A DNA stretch of 64,000 nucleotides from Pseudomonadota bacterium (GTDB lineage Bacteria > Pseudomonadota > Gammaproteobacteria > Burkholderiales > Methylophilaceae). The number at the start of each line of letters is the position of its first letter. Positions within the stretch are counted from its first letter, which is position 1. The DNA is taken from positions 62,001 to 126,000 of the forward strand of contig JAKQIT010000111.1 of the NCBI GenBank assembly GCA_029556915.1, read 5' to 3'. This document shows positions 54,258-61,097 of this stretch, one piece after another. The translations under genes were made by a program, and so were the position numbers. The notes below the pieces were generated by a model. It did not search any database and was not told the DNA's origin. It saw only the letters and a program-made list of their open reading frames with translations.

Positions 54258-54857
54258 TTAAGCACAACCACCCCCGCACGGCGGATTGGTTGAGCGACAG
54301 TAATAGTCTGTGACAAGACCACCAGACATCTCCACATGACAACAGTCCAGTAATTTAGCTTTGAGCATGTATCTCGCTCGACTTGCCCTGCTTTTGATTG
54401 CGGACAATGACAGACCTTGCTCGTCAGCCAAGGTTTGCATGGTTTTCCCGTTAAAGTCGGTGGCAAGTAGCGTGTCGCGATAGATTGCAGGAAGTTGCCG
54501 GGTAAGCGGCCTGAGGCAAATGGCAAGCTCCTGATGCAGAAGCTCATCACTAGCATTATCTGAATCTGGCAAATTCTCGTCCAGCTCCAAAGGTTCAGGA
54601 TGTGCCGTGCGATAGTAGTCAGCTACTGTTGTGCGTGCTGCAGCATAGAGCCATCCAGTTAAATTATTTGGGGCTTGATTGGCATTGACCGCAGCTGATG
54701 CTTTGACGAATATATCTTGAACAAGGTCTTCAACCAGAAATGGATCACTCACGCGCCTGCGCAAATAATTGCGCAGCCTAGTTCGCAGATCGGCAAAGAC
54801 CACGCCAATGTCTTCAGAAGTAGTTGACTCGACCAGCAACGCTTCATCTTCAGCCAC
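54258..54857 (-). CDS. ECF-like sigma factor (SigZ-type) with a cysteine-rich tail
   Basis: A 199-residue RNA polymerase sigma factor. Region 2 shows RLRNYLRRRVSDPFLVEDLVQDIFVKA near residue 27, and region 4 shows ATDFNGKTMQTLADEQGLSLSAIKSRASRARYML near 130-165. The start is GTG at 54857, with AAGGGG six bases upstream, inside the end of the ArsI/CadI-like gene (8-base overlap). The last 30 residues hold five cysteines (172, 173, 187, 194, 198) in CCHVEMSGG...YYC...PPCGGGCA, a likely metal or metalloid site. No anti-sigma gene is visible, so the tail may itself sense. Confidence 0.85.
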   Translation of the reverse strand: MAEDEALLVESTTSEDIGVVFADLRTRLRNYLRRRVSDPFLVEDLVQDIFVKASAAVNANQAPNNLTGWLYAAARTTVADYYRTAHPEPLELDENLPDSDNASDELLHQELAICLRPLTRQLPAIYRDTLLATDFNGKTMQTLADEQGLSLSAIKSRASRARYMLKAKLLDCCHVEMSGGLVTDYYCRSTNPPCGGGCA

Positions 54858-55371
54858 AACAAGCCCCTTGAGTCGCTGACAAACCGTTCGGGATGCAACA
54901 AGAAGTAGCCTTATCTGTAGCCTTATCTGATGACATATTCTGATCAGACTCGCGAATAGGAATGCAGCATGCAATTGTCTGATTTGCGGTGTCACTGCCA
55001 AACTCAAGTGCATCAGACATGGTGTGAAAGTGCTCCCAAGCTAAACCTTGCGGATCAATCGTCCAATGTTTTTCACTATTGGAATAGCAGCAAGTGGACT
55101 TTCCCTGATCCAACACATCTTTCGGTGATGCAGCTTTAGCCAGTTTCTTCAATTCGGCGAGCTCTTCAGCTGAATCGACTTGGAAGCCTAAATGATTCAC
55201 ACCGACCGAGTGGCCTCTTGCTGAAATAGCAAAATTGATTCTTGGATCTTCCAGCATCCATTTCGCGTAGTCATCTTGCTTCTTGGTAGGCGGCTGACCG
55301 AACAGCTTGCTGTAAAAGTCCATGCTTGTCTCTATATTCTCTACTGCAACGTGTGCGTGAAAGCGTTTCAT
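54850..55371 (-). CDS. ArsI/CadI family VOC metalloenzyme with a Cys-pair C-terminal extension
   Basis: The first 125 residues of this 173-residue protein match ArsI/CadI proteins: FHAHVAVENIETSMDFYSKLFG at the start, VNHLGFQVDS near 58, the vicinal pair STCCYS (C94-C95) that binds organoarsenicals in ArsI, and WTIDPQGLAWEHFHT near 103. ArsI breaks the carbon-arsenic bond of trivalent methylarsenicals; CadI binds cadmium. Unusual is a C-terminal extension of about 45 residues with three more vicinal cysteine pairs (135-136, 158-159, 171-172). It is translationally coupled to the sigma factor gene. Confidence 0.87.
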   Translation of the reverse strand: MKRFHAHVAVENIETSMDFYSKLFGQPPTKKQDDYAKWMLEDPRINFAISARGHSVGVNHLGFQVDSAEELAELKKLAKAASPKDVLDQGKSTCCYSNSEKHWTIDPQGLAWEHFHTMSDALEFGSDTANQTIACCIPIRESDQNMSSDKATDKATSCCIPNGLSATQGACCG

Positions 55372-55443
55372 ACATATAGCTCCTTTATAGTCGCATTAAA
55401 CTTGATGCACCTGTATAGACGTAGAAATCAACTAAAGGTCGCA

Positions 55444-55528
55444 GGCGATTATTGTGCCAAACCTTAAAGTAAGGTGCTAGGTTAGCAAATCTAGCTTGAA
55501 TCATGGGTGGGCAACATACTTAATCGCC
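55444..55528. repeat. Imperfect inverted repeat at the 3' end of a VOC gene
   Basis: GGCGATTA (55444-55451) is complementary to TAATCGCC (55521-55528), which contains the stop codon of the VOC gene at 55520. The pairing extends inward with bulges for about 20 bases. The plan, an arm including the stop codon and a locus-specific partner, recalls family 2, but the family 2 core is absent. Confidence 0.5.
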
Positions 55529-55912
55529 AGCTGGAGTGCAAAGCTCAATCAATGTACCCTCTGGACAGCGCACATAAGAAACAACCTGCCCCCACGGCTT
55601 GGTTTCTGGTGGACTAACCTCAACTGCCCCAACAGAAATAGCTTTTTGGTGACTTTCTTGCACTGACTGAGTAACGAAAACTAACTCAATACCCAATGGT
55701 TTTGAATTTGAATTCACTGCAACATAACCAGTAGGAAAGTTTGACGACCCAAGTGCATGAGAAGCGAAAGCGAGTGTTGTTTCTCCAGTTTCCAGTTCGC
55801 CGTAATCTCCTGCCTCATGAAGAAAGCGACGAGAAAAACCAAACGCTTTTTCAAAAAATGCCAGCGATGAGGCAACATTTCTAACATAAACGATTGTGTA
55901 GCCAAATTTCAT
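55520..55912 (-). CDS. VOC family protein
   Basis: A 130-residue single-domain VOC protein: YTIVYVRNVASSLAFFEKAFGFSRRF at the start and LVFVTQSVQESHQKAISVGA...PWGQVVSYVRCPEGTLIELC at the end, typical of the glyoxalase/dioxygenase superfamily. Start ATG at 55912 follows AAGGA; an ATG seven codons earlier has no site. The function is not defined. It lies upstream of the ArsI/CadI-like gene on the same strand but 148 bases away, so probably a separate unit. Confidence 0.85.
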   Translation of the reverse strand: MKFGYTIVYVRNVASSLAFFEKAFGFSRRFLHEAGDYGELETGETTLAFASHALGSSNFPTGYVAVNSNSKPLGIELVFVTQSVQESHQKAISVGAVEVSPPETKPWGQVVSYVRCPEGTLIELCTPAGD

Positions 55913-55998
55913 ACTAAATCCTTTTACGTCCAACAGTTATTAAAATGAAGCTATCTATCTAACTAACTCAGATTTCAAGTGAACGTTACCTATAATAA

Positions 55999-56955
55999 TC
56001 AAAGCCATAACCGATAAAGCCAAAATGACTCATCTTCAGCGAACCGAAGTCCGAACTCGATTGGTGTAAAACCTGTAATTCGCTTTGTTTCGCGAATGAG
56101 ATGTGCTTGATCTGCAAAACCTTCTTCAAATGCAATATTCGCCCAATTAATTTCTTGTCCATTTTCAAAGAGGCTTCGTGCAGCAAAAAAAACGCCTTCA
56201 GTCTTTACCAGCGCTTGCCACTGACGCAATGAACGTCCAGTTAAAGCTTTAATGCGGCGCTCAACATGACGTTGACTGTGACTTCTGCTCCAATCTCGTG
56301 CTTGCCATGCAAGGCGTTCTACCCAATGTCGGCCAATTTGGCTGAATGTGGGCGATGCATTTTGGCGTCCATGTAATAATTGCCAGCGAGGGGCAAGATG
56401 ATGTTCAAGTGCAGCGATTGCTGAAATGTCATCAGGACTATTGATTAAATCTTCCAATAATGGCCATAAATGAGAAGGGAGTACCGATTGGGCAGGAACA
56501 AATTTATTTGTTATGGTCACGACATCGATACCAAAAAGTGTATGTGCAACATCAGCGGTAAAACAAATCATCCCTGCCCGCCCTGCATTCACAGACCAAC
56601 TAACAGAAGGTGTTTGCTGACTACCTGAGATTACAGTTGATGCGCTTAAAGGACGCCATGCCGGCTTATCCTCAACAGCACTATATATATAAACATCGCT
56701 TCCTTGAAACCATGACAAGCTCATCAATTCACTTGCAGCAAAATGGGTGAGCCGCTGATGACTATCTATTTCAAGGCCGCTAATGTCACGATAAATGATG
56801 GCAACAATAGCACCTTGCAATGCTGCTGGTGCCAGATGCAAACGGGCGCCAAGGTCAGTTCCAGGTTGCGTTTTAGCATTTTTTGTTAACCTCGGGGCGC
56901 GAATCATTGGATGAGGAAAACTACCATCTATTTGCTCAAATATTGATTTTTGCAT
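55999..56955 (-). CDS. AraC family transcriptional regulator
   Basis: A 318-residue regulator. The N-terminal two thirds is a probable effector-binding domain without clear similarity. The C-terminal AraC/XylS domain contains HSQRHVERRIKALTGRSLRQWQAL near residue 222, WANIAFEEGFADQAHLIRETKRITGFTPIEF near 265-300, both helix-turn-helix units being intact. It lies 58 bases downstream of the P450 gene on the same strand and probably regulates it, perhaps in response to the P450 substrate or product. That link is inference from position. Confidence 0.87.
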   Translation of the reverse strand: MQKSIFEQIDGSFPHPMIRAPRLTKNAKTQPGTDLGARLHLAPAALQGAIVAIIYRDISGLEIDSHQRLTHFAASELMSLSWFQGSDVYIYSAVEDKPAWRPLSASTVISGSQQTPSVSWSVNAGRAGMICFTADVAHTLFGIDVVTITNKFVPAQSVLPSHLWPLLEDLINSPDDISAIAALEHHLAPRWQLLHGRQNASPTFSQIGRHWVERLAWQARDWSRSHSQRHVERRIKALTGRSLRQWQALVKTEGVFFAARSLFENGQEINWANIAFEEGFADQAHLIRETKRITGFTPIEFGLRFAEDESFWLYRLWL

Positions 56956-57012
56956 CGCCGTAAGATTTATTTTTTAACATATTGGTAGAGTATCGCTTAG
57001 AAGGTTGCACCG

Positions 57013-58482
57013 TCAACTTGCTTGCAAATTCAATTTTAATTCATCACGTGGCCTTAATGAAACTTGTAATACGGGCACTGGTGGTTCGGTATGGTCAGGC
57101 ATACTCAAACAATAGCGTTGTAATATCAAAGAAGCAATCACCATAACTTCAGTCATTGCCATATGTTGCCCCAAACACACCCTCGGACCTGTACCAAATG
57201 GCATGTAGGCTCCACGTGGGTATTTTTCCGCCGTTGGATTGAATCGTTCTGGAATAAACTTCTCGGGTTCTGGAAACCATCTTTCATCATGATGTAAAAG
57301 ATATACAGGTATTATAAATAAGGTTTTTTTCGGTATAACCCACTGACCCAGTTTGAATGATTGCGTACTCCGACGTGTCATCAGAACTGGTGCTGCAGGA
57401 TATAAACGCATTGATTCTTTTACTGTTTGATTTAGATAACTCAAGTCACTTAAGCCAGACTTCTCAGAACTTTTTTTCTGTAAAAAAAATTGCACCTCTT
57501 GTCTTGCCTGTTCTTGAGCATGTGGTTGCGAAGCCATACACCACAACCACCAAGTTAAGGTCACCGCCACCGTTTCATGTCCAGCTAGGAAAGCCGTCAT
57601 ACACTCATTACGAACGGCTTGAAGAGGCCATGCTTTTGGATTGTCTTGATGAAGTTGCAATAAATGTCCCATTAGGTCATTAGGTTTATCACTTGCCAAG
57701 TCACCATCAGCTTTTTGCAGTAAGTCAGATTTTTGTAAGGCCTTCAGTCTTATTTGTACATGCTTTTCTATCAAACCATTCATGATAGAGAAAGCTTTCC
57801 GCTTACGCCACTTCCAAGGTAGCCAACTTGGGGTAATAACGGGCCAATATAGCTCCTTATTCGCCACTTCATTAAGCACTTGTGAAGCTTCAGAAATGGT
57901 ATCAAGTTCATCTCCCAAATCACTGGAAAATATCAAACGAGCGATAACATCCATCGTTATTGCAGTTATATACCTTTCTATTGGCCATGATTTATTTTGC
58001 TTAGGCCACGTATCGAGGTGTCGCTTAACGACCGATTCAATCGTTGGTAAGAATTTTTCAACTGCCTTGGGAGTAAAGTTTGGCTGTAATGCCTGACGCT
58101 TTTCATACCAATGCGCTCCTTCAGTGGTGAGCACGCTTTTGCCATGCAATTGTGAAAAGACTTCGACGCCATGCTCCCAACGAACTAGGTTTTCATGGTG
58201 TGACACTAACAACTCGCGAGCAATTGCAGGATCGTTGATTACGACTTCATGTTCAGGCCAGATATGCAAATATATCAGGTCGCCAAATTCTTTTTTCCAC
58301 TGTGCTAAAGCACCTAAGAAGTCTTGCGACATACTTTGCAGTAAACTCCATCCCGTGAAACGGGTTCTCGGACCTGGTGGCCAAGTTTCTTTAGACTCGT
58401 ACTGAGTTGAGTTATCATTATCCTGCACAGCACGACCATGAAATGGGCACTGTCCAACTTTATTGGTGTCATCTGAACGCAT
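57013..58482 (-). CDS. Cytochrome P450
   Basis: A 489-residue P450 monooxygenase. The I-helix oxygen-binding motif is FLAGHETVAVT near residue 277, the ExxR motif is ESMRL near 340, and the haem loop is FGTGPRVCLG with the thiolate cysteine near 430. The start ATG at 58482 is chosen because GGAGG lies five bases upstream; ATG at 58540-58542 would add twenty residues. No ferredoxin or reductase gene is adjacent, so redox partners must come from elsewhere. The substrate is unknown; the sequence resembles CYP102/CYP110-like bacterial fatty-acid or terpene hydroxylases only broadly. Confidence 0.93.
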   Translation of the reverse strand: MRSDDTNKVGQCPFHGRAVQDNDNSTQYESKETWPPGPRTRFTGWSLLQSMSQDFLGALAQWKKEFGDLIYLHIWPEHEVVINDPAIARELLVSHHENLVRWEHGVEVFSQLHGKSVLTTEGAHWYEKRQALQPNFTPKAVEKFLPTIESVVKRHLDTWPKQNKSWPIERYITAITMDVIARLIFSSDLGDELDTISEASQVLNEVANKELYWPVITPSWLPWKWRKRKAFSIMNGLIEKHVQIRLKALQKSDLLQKADGDLASDKPNDLMGHLLQLHQDNPKAWPLQAVRNECMTAFLAGHETVAVTLTWWLWCMASQPHAQEQARQEVQFFLQKKSSEKSGLSDLSYLNQTVKESMRLYPAAPVLMTRRSTQSFKLGQWVIPKKTLFIIPVYLLHHDERWFPEPEKFIPERFNPTAEKYPRGAYMPFGTGPRVCLGQHMAMTEVMVIASLILQRYCLSMPDHTEPPVPVLQVSLRPRDELKLNLQAS

Positions 58483-58542
58483 TTCTTCCTCCGCGATTCC
58501 ATGTTCATAAAATGAAAAATTACGGCATATCAAATAGTCCAT

Positions 58543-58834
58543 ATTTCATTTACTAACTTTGGGGTGTATTGTTAACTCAGAAAAGAAATTCGTATTGAAC
58601 GTAGTCGACATTATTTACAAATCTTCAAATTATTTTTCCTAATGCGAACTTGAGAAGGAAATACAAACTGCCATACCATTGAACGAGAAGAAGCAGTGTA
58701 TTTTCGGTAATGTGAATTTGGCATGACCACATAGCCACAACCTTTAATCATATCGCTTGAATGTAGATGATGCAGTTTTTGATGAATCGAACTTCCGCTT
58801 TATTCCCCTGAGATGTTCATGACTCATTCATCCC
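58543..58834. other. Intergenic stretch between the P450 gene and the IS element
   Basis: About 290 bases, AT-rich, without a gene-like frame. It must hold the P450 promoter on the minus strand. I see no repeat copy or tRNA. Confidence 0.4.
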
Positions 58835-58838
58835 CAGA

Positions 58839-58868
58839 TTGTGTAAAAACGCCCCGATTTAGTATAAT
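58839..58868 (+). promoter_or_regulatory. Probable promoter of the IS1182-type transposase
   Basis: TTGTGT (58839-58844) and TATAAT (58863-58868) with an 18-base spacer lie inside the left end of the element, about 40 bases before the transposase start. Overlap of the -35 box with the terminal repeat would let bound transposase repress itself. Confidence 0.55.
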
Positions 58869-58905
58869 GATGCCTATCAGATGTGCGTAAATTGGGGGGT
58901 TCTAA

Positions 58906-60357
58906 ATGAAGCGATTCATCCAAGGCGAACACCGTTCTCAAGCCATATTATTACCAGAATGTCTTGACGATTACATTACTGAATCTAATCCAGTGCGCGT
59001 TGTTGATGTATTTGTTGATGAGCTTAATTTAGGACAGTTAGGGTTTGAAGGGGTGAACCCCGCTATCACTGGCAGACCCAGTTACCATCCCAGTATTCTT
59101 TTAAAAATATATATCTACGGTTATCTCAATCGCATTCAGTCTAGTCGTCGTCTTGAACGTGAAGCGCAACGCAATGTCGAGTTAATGTGGCTCACCAATC
59201 GACTAGCCCCTGACTTTAAAACCATTGCTAATTTCCGCTTAGATAATGGCAAAGCCATTCGCCAGGTGTGTAAACAATTTATTGAACTATGTCGCCGCAT
59301 GCATTTGTTTACAGAAGCGGTGGTCGCTGTGGATGGCAGTAAATTCAAAGCAGTGAATAGCCGTGATAAATGCTTTACCCAAGCCAAGATTCAGTTTCGG
59401 ATGAAGCAGGTTGAAGCGCATATTAACCAATATCTTAAAGACCTTGACCAAGCAGATCAGCATGAATCTCATCAGCCAACCATTAAATCCTTTCGACTGA
59501 CTGAGCGCTTGGCAGAACTTAAACAGCAAATGCAAGCCTTGCAAGCCATAGAAGCACAGAGTCAATTGACACCCGATAAGCAAGTTGTGCTCACTGACCC
59601 TGATGCACGTTTTATGGCGACCAGTAAGAGTGGTGGCGGAATGGTAGCCTACAATGTTCAAACTGCTGTTGATACGCAGAACCATTTGATTGTGGCGCAT
59701 GAAGTGACCAACAATGCCAGCGACCGTAGCCAACTGACCAACATGTCGGTACAAGCGCAACATGCCATGGGCGTGAATCAAATCACTGCCTATGCAGACA
59801 AAGGATATTTTAAGAGTGAAGAAATACTCGCGAGTACGCAAGCCGGTGTAACACCGCTGGTACCAAGGCCGCTGACCTCTGGTAGTCGTGCTGAGGGACT
59901 TTATGACAGGCAAGACTTTATTTATTTCGCAGATAAAGATGCGTATCGTTGTCCAGCGAATCAAATACTAATCAAACACTATTCTACGATTGAGAAAGGT
60001 AAAGTATTGCATGCTTATTGGAGTTCAGCGTGCAAGAGGTGTGCACTTAAGTCTCAATGCACTCCTGGCACCGAGCGCCGCATTCGACGTTGGGAACACG
60101 AAGCTATATTAGATGAAATGCAATCACGTTTAAATGCCCAGCCAAATGCGATGCTGATTCGTAAACAAACCGTTGAGCATCCGTTTGGTACCATCAAATC
60201 TTGGATGGGGGCCACGCACTTCCAAACCAGAGGTCTTGAGAAGGTGCGCACAGAAATGAGTTTGCATGTCTTGGCTTACAATCTAAAGCGTGTGATTAAG
60301 CTATTAGGCAGTGCAGCACTCATTCAAGCGATGCAAAGTGGGTCAAACCACTGCTGA
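58906..60357 (+). CDS. IS1182 family transposase
   Basis: A 483-residue DDE transposase. The N-terminal part has RPSYHPSILLKIYIYGYLNRIQSSRRLEREAQRNVE near residues 57-92 and FKTIANFRLDNG near 104. The catalytic core includes VAVDGSKFKAVNSRD near 140, ADKGYFKSEE near 302 and VEHPFGTIKSWMG near 422, giving D, D and E. A cluster CKRCALKSQC near 373 is the family's zinc-like insert. The frame is undamaged, so the element may be active. A strong GGGGGG tract precedes the ATG. Confidence 0.95.
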   Translation: MKRFIQGEHRSQAILLPECLDDYITESNPVRVVDVFVDELNLGQLGFEGVNPAITGRPSYHPSILLKIYIYGYLNRIQSSRRLEREAQRNVELMWLTNRLAPDFKTIANFRLDNGKAIRQVCKQFIELCRRMHLFTEAVVAVDGSKFKAVNSRDKCFTQAKIQFRMKQVEAHINQYLKDLDQADQHESHQPTIKSFRLTERLAELKQQMQALQAIEAQSQLTPDKQVVLTDPDARFMATSKSGGGMVAYNVQTAVDTQNHLIVAHEVTNNASDRSQLTNMSVQAQHAMGVNQITAYADKGYFKSEEILASTQAGVTPLVPRPLTSGSRAEGLYDRQDFIYFADKDAYRCPANQILIKHYSTIEKGKVLHAYWSSACKRCALKSQCTPGTERRIRRWEHEAILDEMQSRLNAQPNAMLIRKQTVEHPFGTIKSWMGATHFQTRGLEKVRTEMSLHVLAYNLKRVIKLLGSAALIQAMQSGSNHC

Positions 60358-60565
60358 CGGGAGTATCAAATGCACCATGTGTGCAAGATGTAGTGCTAAA
60401 CAGATAAAAACCAACCTGAATATCCATCAATCTAGCAAAGGCTAATGCATTAAATTAAGTGAGGTTGATTGATTGAACATTCATACAACATAATCATTTT
60501 TGTGTTTTTACACAGCCTGTCCCCCATAGTACGCGTTCAAAAAAGATTCACGTTGAATAATTATT

Positions 60566-60637
60566 GATGGCTACTTTCAAATAATAACCGGTGGCTCCTT
60601 TGAAAAAATTCTAGGTGGCTCTTTTCACTGGAATACT
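60566..60637 (+). mobile_element. Remnant of an IS21-family end
   Basis: Three units start at 60566 (GATGGCTACTTT), 60590 (GGTGGCTCCTTT) and 60614 (GGTGGCTCTTTT), exactly 24 bases apart; the last leads into CACTGGAATACTC. This resembles the multiple GGTGGCTC...GGAATAC transposase-binding repeats at IS21-type ends. No istA or istB gene remains. Confidence 0.55.
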
Positions 60638-60957
60638 CAGGAAGCACACGTCGATTTTCTAAAACTCAGAATAAAAGATTTTATTTGATATTTCATTTTA
60701 ATCATTCAATTTCCTAGAGATGAAGTGTTTAATACTTGATTCCTATGGTCAAAAATGAAATAATAATTTTACAAATTTAGATGTTGATTTAAAAAAAATG
60801 TATACTTTTTTTGTGAACACCAAAATTATAGTGATTTTAATTGTCTATAAATGGTTTTAAATAAACCCTTATAAATCAATAAATTAAACTTTAATATTGG
60901 TAATAGTATCATTTAATATACTAAAATCGACATTTTAAATCGTAGACGATTTTAATA
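60638..60957. other. AT-rich non-coding stretch at the right edge of the accessory zone
   Basis: About 320 bases, very AT-rich, with no gene-like frame on either strand. It leads directly into the tRNA fragment and probably belongs to the inserted DNA. Confidence 0.45.
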
Positions 60958-61002
60958 TTCATAATCCTGGGGTCGAGGGTTCAAGTCCCTCTTTCACCAC
61001 CA
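60958..61002 (+). tRNA. 3' half of a CAT-anticodon tRNA (probably tRNA-Ile2), fragment
   Basis: The piece starts in the anticodon loop, TT-CAT-AA, followed by the stem strand TCCTG, variable loop GGGTC, T-arm GAGGG-TTCAAGT-CCCTC, acceptor strand TTTCACC, discriminator A and encoded CCA. It is most like the CAT-anticodon tRNA-Ile that is modified by lysidine synthase; elongator tRNA-Met is the alternative. The 5' half (expected GGTGAAA start) is absent and replaced by unrelated AT-rich DNA. The break at the anticodon loop is a common integrase crossover point, so this is probably an attachment-site remnant. Confidence 0.85.
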
Positions 61003-61005
61003 CTT

Positions 61006-61037
61006 AAAGGCCACTTCTTTTGAAGTGGCCTTTTTCT
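61006..61037 (+). terminator. Terminator of the former tRNA gene
   Basis: AAAGGCCACTTC and GAAGTGGCCTTT form a perfect 12-bp stem followed by TTTCTTTT. It begins four bases after the CCA end, so it is the original tRNA terminator and shows that the DNA to the right is the ancestral flank. Confidence 0.85.
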
Positions 61038-61097
61038 TTTAAATATCTCGTTAGGCGCACGGTGAAAAAGCGAATAAAACCCGCTATACTCACGCTC

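Larger units (their letters stand above)
58835..60519 (+). mobile_element. IS1182-family insertion sequence, complete
   Basis: A 1,685-bp element bounded by terminal inverted repeats: left CAGATTGTGTAAAAACGC (58835-58852) and right, read inward, CAGGCTGTGTAAAAACAC (60502-60519), identical at 15 of 18 positions. It is flanked by the direct repeat TCCC on both sides (58831-58834 and 60520-60523), a 4-bp target duplication. It carries one intact transposase gene. The intact ends and target repeats point to a recent insertion. Confidence 0.88.

Noticed and set aside
54858-55013. Longer sigma factor starting at 55013
   Set aside because: The 52 extra residues lie inside the ArsI/CadI-like gene and have no sigma similarity; the GTG at 54857 has a good AAGGGG site.
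50521-60357. A prophage or conjugative element in the accessory zone
   Set aside because: No structural, packaging, replication, relaxase or type IV secretion genes are present; only IS, cassette-like and metabolic genes are seen.
60900-61002. A complete tRNA gene
   Set aside because: No 5' acceptor strand, D-arm or anticodon 5' stem is found upstream; only the half from the anticodon loop onward is present.
61020-61097. Upstream extension of the restriction-modification protein
   Set aside because: The extra 26 codons run through the tRNA terminator stem and lack family similarity; ATG at 61098 gives the MmeI-like length.
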